In this document: piece after piece, positions 12,880 to 24,600 of the stretch
Layout: each line of letters begins with the position of its first letter
Numbering within the stretch: position 1 is the stretch's first letter
From: Glandiceps talaboti
Lineage: Eukaryota; Hemichordata; Enteropneusta; Spengelidae
NCBI RefSeq assembly: GCF_964340395.1
Contig: NC_135555.1
Location: 26,720,725 to 26,784,724, forward strand
Length of the DNA stretch: 64,000 nt
Reading direction: 5' to 3'
Notes under the pieces: generated by a model
What the model was told of the DNA's origin: nothing
What the model saw: only the letters and a program-made list of their open reading frames with translations
Databases searched by the model: none
Position numbers and translations under genes: made by a program

Positions 12880-13222
12880 AAGAGGTAACAAAGTGTTGGA
12901 GATCTGGTCCTTCCTAATTTGTTTATGTACGCCACTACGGTGAAATTGTCTGAGTGGACTAGAACACTGCGCCCTGTCACTAGCATCTCGAAGTCTTGGA
13001 GAAGCTAGGAATACTGCCTTTAGCTCTAGCCAGTTGATGCAGTGAGAGCTGTCTTGGGGGGTTCCAAACACCTGATGTCATCTGACTGTTTAGGTGAGCT
13101 CCCCAGCCTTCCTGAGATGAATTTGTATACAGGAACATTTCCATGTGACTGTACAGCCCCTTAGAAGGTTGCTCTGGTCTAGCCACCATTCTACATGGAA
13201 TCTCAAGAAAATTTCTTTGCAT
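12880..13222 (-). mobile_element. DIRS/Gypsy-type RNase H remnant
   Basis: Frame-shifted minus-strand pieces: SQEGWGAHLNSQMTSGVWNP, then INWLELKAVFLA, then a region that in the third frame gives a DNSTVVAYINK-like string. This order (YTDAS.EGWGAHL, HINWLELKAV, DN.TVVAYINKQGGT) is characteristic of the RNase H of DIRS-like retroelements. Several frameshifts; dead. No reverse transcriptase is left next to it. Confidence 0.65.
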
Positions 13223-14240
13223 GGATTGGAGGAATTAGTGCAGGTTGCCCATCACTATTTTCAGTATCAGGTAAGTATCACAGTCTCACAGAAATAAGTG
13301 CCATTCATTAAAAGTGATATGGGCACCAAAAATAATGCTTGCGTATAATTCTCTCCTTCACTATTACCTGTAAACATGATTTAAAAGAAATTAGCACTAC
13401 GTAAATACTACAATGTGTCTGTGATGGGCAGGAATTGGATTCATTTTGATAATTGGCCCTGAAGGTCAAATTCAAAGTCATCAAACATAGCTCACATCTG
13501 ATATGTTTTTGAGTTCTGCAGTAAATATTGAATTTTATCTACAAGTGTTGGCAACATTCAGTCAAATTTGCATATATCAAAAAAACAAATTGACAAGCAT
13601 TTGCACAGGATATTATTTGATGTTTATTGAAAAGTTTCGTTGAAAAAGGCCCATGCGTATTCGAGATACAGGTGGACACAGAAGGATGGACAGGACCCAA
13701 CTTAGTAGTCCTCTCGGCTAGATGGTCATTGCATGTGCATAGTACATGTAGTACTAGTAGAATACACTTGGTGACTTTTTTCATATTTGATCAATATCTC
13801 AAACGAAAATGAAATATCACCAAGGGTATTCCTATACATACACATACACTCCAGAAGAGTACATGTTGGCCTACTTTTTTTAAGAATTCATCTTGAATCT
13901 AGCAATGATATTTGTCTTGGACACTCTCCGTGTATTTTGACGTTGGAGAGCGATGATTTTTGTTGTGGACACTCTCCATGTATTTTGACATTGGACAGGA
14001 CAAGTGTACGACATCAAATCTAAAATTGAATTCTCAAAAGAAAACTAACACTTCCCTTTGATCGTGCCCCACATGGTGAATCAGAGAAAACTAGTTTGTG
14101 ACTTTAAATTAGGGGATGATTCCCGGTCTTAGTATCTGATTTCATCAATATTTGACTCCCATCTCTATCCTACCCCTGTTTACACTATCACTGATTTTGA
14201 AACTAGATAGTGCTGTAGAGAATACAAGTGCAATACTTAC
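13223..14240. other. Family C dispersed repeat, then unannotated DNA
   Basis: 13223-13640 carries family C phrases (GAAATAAGTGCCATTCATTA, ATGATTTAAAAGAAATTAGC). 13905-13998 holds two copies of a short direct repeat around GGACACTCTCCGTGTATTTT. No exon recognised although the GEF gene must continue in this direction. Confidence 0.5.
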
Positions 14241-14374
14241 ATTTGTGATGTACTGACTATTTGAACTTGATCCTATGTTGTTACCAGAATCAGTCGAATG
14301 TACAGAGTGTCTGTTATTACTTGTGTTTGTTGGACTAAATGTACTATAACTCACTTCTGAGCTGCTGGAACTCC
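14241..14374 (-). CDS. PLEKHG4-like: PLEKHG4-like exon 13 of those seen: Ser/Asn-rich tail
   Basis: Two bases completing Gly, then 44 codons ending in phase 0 at a GTAAGT donor; acceptor TTGTGCAG. Peptide is Ser/Thr/Asn-rich ([30 protein letters not shown]). The donor at its end shows that the gene continues to lower coordinates, but no further exon could be recognised down to position 1. Confidence 0.8.
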
Positions 14375-16160
14375 CTGCACAAAAAGAGACTTATCAATGT
14401 ATCAACTGCCCTCATGGGGTGAAGATATCAATGTATCAACTGCCCTCATGGGGTGAAGATATCAATGTCAACACAAGGGGTGATGTACTAAATGAAAGTA
14501 AGCAACTTTCAGACATTTCTTGTAGTAAACATTTCACATCTTCTAATAAAGTGTATATAAATTTGACATTGGCACACCGGAAAACTCATGACTATTTTCA
14601 AAATTGAATCACTTTTTTCAGAGCAGCGGAGATCCTGATGACAACATTGTTTGATGTACACTGCAGAGATTGAGTTGAAATTTACCTGCAACTAAATATT
14701 AACCAAATATTATAAAACGTACCTGCTGAACAAACGCTAACAGTCCCAGCTGAATTTCTATGCCTCATTTTAGGTGATTCATTGGGATTCTCAGCTAGTA
14801 CTGTGTCATAATTAGCAAGTGCTAATGATCCAACAACAGACGAGCCAGACCCTGTTGATGATGAACTACTCACTGATATAATTGACAGTGGTCTCTTGTG
14901 AGTTGGTGTTGTGTGATCAAAATTACACACAGCTATTGAGTTTCTATACTTGGTACCTAAAAAAATATATCAAAAAATAGCACCAATGGCATTGTAGCAC
15001 AAATGTATTTGGCAGTAGCTATTGGCGTGGTCATATTGCTAGGCATATTTGTTACTATTATGTGACCCCTGCATAATGACCCCTCATAAACCCAAGAGAG
15101 ACGTCCAATCAATAGACTGTGTAACTGAAACAAGCATTCGAATACGAGAACCTTTCTCTTGACATGCGTCACGGGAAATGTTCCAAGCTTTAGTTGCCTT
15201 TTAAATTTGAAACTGCATGAGTACAAAGAAGTATCACCATTCTGAACACTAAAGACTCGACCAAAGATTGCAATGTGAGCTAAAATGCAACCATAGACAG
15301 TGCATGGGTCACATTATTAGTAGCAAAACAAAACACAGACATCTATAACTACACAAAAGAAACAGTTCACACCATATACACATATAAACATATAAACTAT
15401 AGATAACACTCCCAGAAACATCCCTACCAAGTGTTAGCCCCATTCACCATGTAGTTTTCAAGATATAAGTTTTTGACCAAAATTCAGATTGTTAGACCTA
15501 TTGCAGATGGGGTGATCATATTGTGACTACATCTTCATGTACACAGCCCTACAGACATCCCAATAAATTTCATCCCAATCTGCTCAGTAGTTTTGAATTA
15601 CAGTTTTTGACCAAAAAGACACATTTTAGCCCTAATTTATAGATCATTGATGGGATCATCACATCATGAACAATTCTTAAATTAAACATCCCTATGAACG
15701 CTCCTACCAAATTTCAGTCAAATCTGTTCGGTGGTTTTTGAAGTTTTGACCAAAGAGACACACTTATAGCCCTAATTTGCATATCACTGATGAGATCATC
15801 ATATCAAGAATATATCTTAATCTACACATTCCTTAGAACACTCCCACCAAATCTCAGCCCTCATCTGCTCAGTAATTTTGGAATTATAGACTTTTGACCA
15901 AAGTGATACATTTTTAGCCCTAATTTGCATATCACTGATGGGATCGTGTCATGAACATTTCTTAAACTAATCACACCAAGACCATTCCCACCAAATTTTA
16001 GGCCAATCTGCACAGTAGTTTTAGAGTTTAAGTTTTGAATCAAAAGCACACATCACTGATGCAATCATTTTCATTTAAACAATTTCCCATCTACACATCC
16101 TAAGTAATGCCCCATCGAATACCAAGGCAATCGATCTGACGGGTTTTGACTTTAAGTCGT

Positions 16161-16222
<62 letters not shown>

Positions 16223-19200
16223 TTCACCATGCCTATGGCACTACTGAACCTCAATTCAGTTGTGCTAAAAATCAAGACATGATTAAAATATCACCATCAC
16301 TTGAAATAGTTGTATCAACGAAGATAACCCAAATTTGTCTATTTGTCCTTGAAAAAGACTTTCAAGGTCAAAGGTTAAGGACTTAAAAAGAAAGATAATA
16401 TTTGATAATATGGGTGTTGGCACTTGAATGGCATCACTACATTTTATACCTCCAAAGTTATGATGCATATTGTGAAATTTAACAACAAATATGCCGTATT
16501 TGATTTGGTCATAAAAGAAAGTGGCGTGCATACATCTCATAGTGTGTTACCTTTCTGCCAGGTTTGGTTGAAATCAGTTGGTGCATTACTAAATATCATA
16601 TCATCAACTTTACTAACATTACCAGAATATGATTTTCACTCTTTGTTGAGATATGCATCAAAATTATACTTGAATAGTTACAAAAAGATTTTATGGTGAG
16701 GTTGGGATTAGTTTGGAATTTTTCTAATATTGAGCATATCTGGAGTTGTTGTAAAACTTACCTCTGTTCTTGATCTTGTTGTAATTAACAGCCCTGTCAC
16801 TGATTTGGTCTACACTTGGTTTGATATCCATACATGGTTTCTGGCCTATACCCATAGATTGTAACTCTGCTTGTCGTACCTCTGTAGGTCAAGTCAAAAT
16901 CAATTTTAAAGATTTCTGTAGATTAAATATGTCAAGAAAATTCTAGACATTGCTGCCACAGTCTCTGGACAGTGCATTTTGGATGATGCCATACAAGAGG
17001 CTGTGGTTTGTGACAATGTCCAGAGGCTGTGGCAGCATTCATATACAAACTAGGTATTTATCCAAATGGCTTTGTACATCAACACTACAACCAATCAGAT
17101 TGCCTCATGCATACCATGTGATATACAATGCCTTGGCAAGATACTAGTACGTACACTGAAAACTGACTTGGACAAGTTGGGTTATGGTTGCTGAAATTTT
17201 ATTTTTGTTATCCTATGGAGAAGATTGGAATGATAAATATATGAACAGATATAGATGTTTCTAGCCAGTGCATCAGCTTTCATTTTATTCTCATTATCTC
17301 TCCATGCCTTTAAAGCATATTTAAACTTAGCACGTGTTTTTCTCATTTCAAAAAGTGGACCTTGGCGCTGACTACCATTATCCCTCCATAAAATAAATGC
17401 ATCACCAGCAATGTCATGAAACTCTTTAACATCCAGGAATACACTTTTTAGAGTTTTTTGAAGCTGCAGATGACAAAGCATTTAATAATATCGTCATAAA
17501 GTTTATCAATAGTCATCAAGTGTGAGGGATGCTAACATGTGGTGTCAGTGTGAGGGATGCTGACATGTGGTGTCAGTGTGAGGGATGCTGACATGTGGTG
17601 TCAGTGTGAGGGATGCTGACATGTGGTGTCAGTGTGAGGGATGCTGACATGTGGTGTCAGTGTGAGGGATGCTAACATGTGGTGTCAGTGTGAGGGATGC
17701 TGACATGTGGTGTCAGTGTGAGGGATGCTGACATGTGGTGTCAGTGTGAGGGATGCTGACATGTGGTGTCAGTGTGAGGGATGCTGACATGTGGTGTCAG
17801 TGTGAGGGATGCTGACATGTGGTGTCAGTGTGAGGGATGCTAACATGTGGTGTCAGTGTGAGGGATGCTGACATGTGGTGTCAGTGTGAGGGATGCTGAC
17901 ATGTGGTGTCAGTGTGAGGGATGCTGACATGTGGTGTCAGTGTGAGGGATGCTGACATGTGGTGTCAGTGTGAGGGATGCTGACATGTGGTGTCAGTGTG
18001 AGGGATGCTGACATGTGGTGTCAGTGTGAGGGATGCTGACATGTGGTGTCAGTGTGAGGGATGCTGACATGTGGTGTCACGACAGGTAAAGCACCTCTAT
18101 TCAAACTCATATCTTTGAAATTTTGTTCAGTACGATTATGCTAATTTTGTAATGAATTATTATCCACACATCATGACCAATTAATCTTATCAAAAGATGT
18201 ACAATTATGGTGTGGGGACTGCATATCAAACTTCTGGAAGCAATCCAGGTTACAAACCACACTTAAAGGAAAGTGGTCAGAACCAATGAATGTATGTGAA
18301 ATATAAATGTAACTAATACAACTGTGTGCAGCAGGAATAGAAAGCAGTGATCAAGCCATGACGTTGAGTGGTAAGCTTCACTAAAGTAAGTAAAGTTCTG
18401 TAGATTGTCCGTACCAAGAAGAGAGATGAAATTATTGTCATTACAGAAGGTAAACATTTCTTGTCCGAAGTCAGAATTGATATCAGCATTCCAATCACCT
18501 ATGGTCAGAGTTGATATTAGTCTTGCTGCTAGACGTTCAGGCCTTCTTTCCGATACCATAAGCAAACGAAGTTCACAGTGAGGGCTTTGCCTCAACAGTC
18601 TAGCAAATGTCATTTTCAGACCGGACATTCCATTGAGATTACGTTAAGCGGCGAGTTGGGCCATGTATACATATATATGAGTTAATATATTCAATAACCT
18701 ATGACCTCTCTAATATCTTCAGCATCTTCCTTCCTTGAACTTTTTCTTCAACAAATTTGACCCACAGTCTGCCAAATAGATGGCGTAGATGTTACTTCTT
18801 TGGAGGACATGTACATCCAGTGAAAGTTGTGTTTTGCCATGTTCAATTGCTTTCCTGAGTTGTTCAGACAATGCCATGGCAAACCTATGGTGGGGAATTT
18901 CTGCATGCAAGTGTTGACAAACACATTTACGTCATTACTATGTCTTATCGGTTTATGGTAATTGTGAGTTTGATGAGTGTGTAGATGTTGTCATTCACAC
19001 ATTTCAGTTAAGGCATTGGTGGTTATTTTTACAAGCCCCTCCTTAAGCTGAATATGCATGAAAAAATTAGCTATTGTCCTCTGTTTGTGCTTGTTGCTAA
19101 TGCAGTTCTCAGATTGGCACTTATTTATATCCTGATGACATTTGCTAGACCTTGGATGTTCCATCCTTGATAGCGATGTTCAGTCGTGTGTCATATTGTA

Positions 19201-21595
19201 TCAGAAGAACATGCAAGGTCTAGCAGATAGACTAAGTTGATATCATCATTCCAATCACCTATGGTCAGAGTTGATATCATCATTCCAATCACCTATGGTC
19301 AGAGTTGATATCATCATTCCAATCACCCATCACCATGATGCTGTTTGTAGCAGCTTCATCTGTGAAATGACCAATTTTCTGCAGATACTCTTGAAATTCA
19401 TGGTAATTTTCTCTATTGCAAGTTGGCATATATACATTAAAAACATACCATTTACCACCAAAGTCACTACTCTTAAAGCCTATTAGACGACTGTCATTCC
19501 ATTGTTTGATATTCATGGAAGAGACTTCCTCCAATTTTAAGCACAGCTACCCCTCCAAATGGTCTGCCAAGATGAATACCAACTGTATCATCCATAGCCT
19601 TTTAGCATAGAAATTGTACTAATGTTTGACAACAAACAAGTCATTGATAATGACATAGTTTATGTTGTCATTTTCAAACCTGGTTAATGTTGTTTGGCCT
19701 CATATGGTTGTTTTTGATATCACTACTCTGTTCAAGCATGTCTGGGTTATGGCTTTGGACATGAAAACTGTGCCAACAAAATGGTTGCCAGGCAGCCATA
19801 TTGGGTTGTATCATGACGAAAATGGATATGCACATGTATGTCATAGAACACTGTCCTAATACCAACTTTAAATGAGATCTGTTCAGTATGTCTGTGTTAT
19901 GGCTTTGGACAAGGAAAATTCGCAAACAAAATGGCTGCCAGGCGGCCATATTGGATCATATCATAAAACAAATTGACATGCATATGTAGGCCATAGTATA
20001 TGGCCCCTGTACCAAGTTTGAAAAAAAATCGGTCCAGGCATCTCCAAGAAACGGCTGCGGATGGACGCACGGACGCACAGACAGACGGAACCCAATTCAT
20101 AAGTCCCGCCAGACGAACTAAGCTCTGACCCTGAGAGCCAGTACTCTTGCAGAAAATATTTGACACTCATTTCACATATTTCCTTTACAGTGTCCATGGA
20201 CGATTTGATACCACAATTGTTGTATGAGGTTATATTTAAAGTCATTACAATTATTTAGTACTTCCTTGCAGCATAGAATTTTCTCACCAGAATACCAGAT
20301 AGCCAGACATTAGGATTCAGTATATTTTGTGTCAGAAGTGTCCGTAATAATTTTGAACAATGAATTAGATTCATGTTTGCCTTTACTGGGACAATTTCAA
20401 TGTCATGAAAGCATAGTTGATAAAAGATGTCTTGTTATGCTTTAGCCGTAGTATGTGGAGAGAGACGACTTACAAATAACTCAGCAGTTGGAAAGGCATT
20501 GACAGCTTTTAGTGATGACATTTGTGTGTTGCTTCCTGTAATGATAAACTTATGTTGAACAGCAGACTTTTTCACTTTTCAGCGACATTCACCAACAGTG
20601 GTATAATCCTGAGTACTGGACGACGAAGACAGATGAGTCGGTGCATTAAAAGTTACACCCTGACTTACACCAATCACTCTACATGGGGATGATTTGTCAC
20701 ATTCCAATGATTTGGCCTTGCTTCTTATGACATCACTATAGAAACGTTGGAAGACTTCCTTCACAGTTGTGTCGTCTTCAAGACTGACCATTATCAATAT
20801 CTGCCACCAGATCTGAAGCAACATTAGTTGGATGAATGCATGCAGTGTTGGCAGTTTCATTTCTATTGACAATGCTATTTAACACTGTTTTTTCATTCTT
20901 CAGCTCATATTTCACCACCTGTTCCCACTACATCTCAGCCACCATCCAGGCAGTAATTTTGGAATTGTTGATTTTTGACTAAAAAGACACATTTTTAGAC
21001 CTAATAGGCATACCACTGATGGGTCTGTGTATATACTGTCAATTCCTTTTTCGTTTTTTCTATTGCAAACAAGAAAAAAAGAAAAACTCATGCCTTTTTC
21101 ATTTTTTGTTTTGTATCATCGATCTGAAAACAGAACAAGGAAAACAAATCGTTCTTCCATTTCCGTTTCATGATAAAATAATACAAAAAACAAAAAACAA
21201 ATCCTGTTCCCTTTTTCGTTTAACACAATTAACCAAAGGAAATGAAAAACCAACCCATGTTCATTTTTTATTTTTTTTATAATTAATTGATACAAACAAG
21301 ATGTATATGTTCGTTTTTTGTTTTACAGCCAGAACAAAAGAAAATGAATGGCGCCATCTGTGTTCATTTTCTATTTCTCATTCTGTTGATCATATATAAT
21401 GATAAATCAAAACATGAGTTTCTTTTTTATTTATTTATTTCATATTAAATGCTTGTGATGTTGCAAATCTTGACCCCTGAATTTGAAAAGAATGGTTTTG
21501 CTAGAAGCCAGTGGTAGAAGTATACTCTCTGACAGGCCAGTGACAACACACTTATAGCTTTGACATTTCTGGCATTTTCACTTTAAGTCCTTTAC

Positions 21596-21639
<44 letters not shown>

Positions 21640-24600
21640 ACATTTCTCCATGCCTATAGCACTACTGAACCTTATCAATTCAGTTGTGCTAAAAAGTATT
21701 TATTCTGTAATATGTTTGTTGATTACAGCTTGTCGCATTTGAATAGGTGTGAAATTGTGGACTGTTGTATCTATGCAATTATCAATTTAACACATTTCAT
21801 TAGATGCAATAAGACAAAATAATTAACACTTGCGCTTGTACTGAGCATCATCATTTTGTAGTTGAACTTTGCTTCAAACAAAACCTATACAAAATGACAT
21901 GTAATTGCCTTTGAAACAGATTTCACTATGTAATAAACCATACAAGCATATCCCTGATACCAGTCTATGTACAAAATAAGTAAATAAGTCTACATATCAA
22001 ACCTTACAACCTTTTTAGACAAAAAATAAAATGATCCAACATTGGTCATGACTACTAGCATATCTGTGTTTATATTACTTACCTTTACACTTAAATGCTT
22101 GTTTGAAGAGTAGTTTAGTGACAGAATCAGTCCAAGCTGCCTTGATGCCCTGTGTACGTGCATGTAGAATGTATGTCTCACTAACTTTCCTTTTACGGAA
22201 CCACAGTTCAAATTTTAGACCACTTTCACCAATGTTTTCTGTCAAGCCAATATCAGCAGTCTGTAATCAAAATATATCGCCAGTGGTGTTGTAACACAAT
22301 TATGCAGTTTTTATCCACATATTGATCCATGCTAGGTATAGTGTTCATTTCCTGAATAATTATCCAGTTGCCTATCCAGCCCTGTTGTTTTCTTGCAATA
22401 TACACAATCATTTGGCTGTTGCTATGGGTGTAATCTTGTTGCTAGCACATTTACATACATTTTTTGAATGATTATTCATTTGTTCATGAAACCCTGATAT
22501 TATCTTCAAAATATACACAATCATTTGGCTGTTGCTATGGGTGTAATCTTGTTGCTAACACATTTACATACATTTTTTGAATGATTATTCATTTGTTCAT
22601 AAAACCCTGATATTATCTTCAAAATATATGCAATCATTTGGCTGTTGCTATGGTGTGGTCTTGTTGCTAGGAATATTTGCATACATTTTTTGAATGCTTC
22701 TTCACTAGTCTACGAATACCTGTTGTATGTTTGTGAAATACATTGTTTGGCTGTTGCTATGGGCATGGTCATGGTTGCTAGGGATAACTACATACATTTT
22801 TTGAATGTTTATTCATTTGCCTACCAGATGTTATTTTAGCATAATATACTGCCATTTAGTGAGATGCATTTAGTTGTTAAGTGCATGGTCATGGTTGCTA
22901 GGGCCAATTGTGTCAAATTGTTTTGAACAAAATCTGCAGAATAACACTTCTAGAAACATCTCACAAAATTTCAATCTCATTGACCGGGTACATTTTAGAT
23001 ATAAGTTTTTGACCAAAATTTACATTTTTACACCAATTTGCATAGTGCTAATGAGATCATTATATGCTTCCTAAATGCAGCTCCATTAAATTCCAGTCCA
23101 ATCTGCTCAGCAGTTTTGGAATTAAAGATTTTTGACCAAAACACTTTTGTGGACTCACCCTGTCATCAACAAATCCAATTCTTAATCTACACACCCCAAA
23201 GAATGTTTCCACCAAATTTCAGACTAATCTACACACCCCAAGAATGTTTCCACCAAATTTCAGACTAATCTACACACCCCAAGAATGTTTCCACCAAATT
23301 TCAGACTAATCTACACACCCCCAAGAATGTTCCCACCAAATTTCAGACTAATCTACACACCCCCAAGAATGTTTCCACCAAATTTCAGACTAATCTACAC
23401 ACCCCCAAGAAATGTTCCCACCAAATTTCAGACTAATCTACACACCCCAAAGAATGTTCCCACCAAATTTCAGACTAATCTACACACCCCCAAGAATGTT
23501 CCCACCAAATTTCAGACTAATCTACACACCCCCAAGAATGTTCCCACCAAATTTCAGACTAATCTACACACCCCCAAGAAATGTTCCCACCAAATTTCAG
23601 ACTAATCTACACACCCCCAAGAAATGTTCCCACCAAATTTCAGACTAATCTACACACCCCCAAGAATGTTCCCACCAAATTTCAGACTAATCTACACACC
23701 CCCAAGAATGTTCCCACCAAATTTCAGACTAATCTACACACCCCCAAGAATGTTCCCACCAAATTTCAGACTAATCTACACACCCCCAAGAATGTTCCCA
23801 CCAAATTTCAGACTAATCTACACACCCCCAAGAATGTTCCCACCAAATTTCAGACTAATCTACACACCCCCAAGAATGTTCCCACCAAATTTCAGACTAA
23901 TCTACACACCCCCAAGAATGTTCCCACCAAATTTCAGACTAATCTACACACCCCCAAGAATGTTCCCACCAAATTTCAGACTAATCTACACACCCCCAAG
24001 AATGTTCCCACCAAATTTCAGACTAATCTACACACCCCCAAGAATGTTCCCACCAAATTTCAGACTAATCTACACACCCCCAAGAATGTTCCCACCAAAT
24101 TTCAGACTAATCTACACACCCCAAAGAATGTTCCCACCAAATTTCAGACTAATCTACACACCCCCAAGAATGTTCCCATCAAATTTCAGACCAATCTACA
24201 CACCCCCAAGAATGTTTCCATCAAATTTCAGACTAATCTACACACCCCCAAGAATGTTCCCACCAAATTTCAGACTAATCTACACACCCCCAAGAATGTT
24301 CCCACCAAATTTCAGACTAATCTACACACCCCCAAGAATGTTCCCACCAAATTTCAGACTAATCTACACACCCCCAAGAATGTTCCCACCAAATTTCAGA
24401 CTAATCTACACACCCCCAAGAATGTTCCCACCAAATTTCAGACTAATCTACACACCCCCAAGAATGTTCCCACCAAATTTCAGACTAATCTACACATCCC
24501 CAAGAATGTTCCCACCAAATTTCAGACTAATCTACACACCCTCAAGAATGTTCCCACCAAATTTCAGACTAATCTACACACCCCCAAGAATGTTCCCACC

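Noticed and set aside
18509-18517. Alternative reading of the 9-bp target duplication of MITE copy 1 as part of the flanking 34-bp tandem repeat
   Set aside because: The same flank words are repeated nearby, so this copy alone would be ambiguous; copy 2 has an independent perfect 9-bp duplication at identical element ends, so the target duplication reading is kept.
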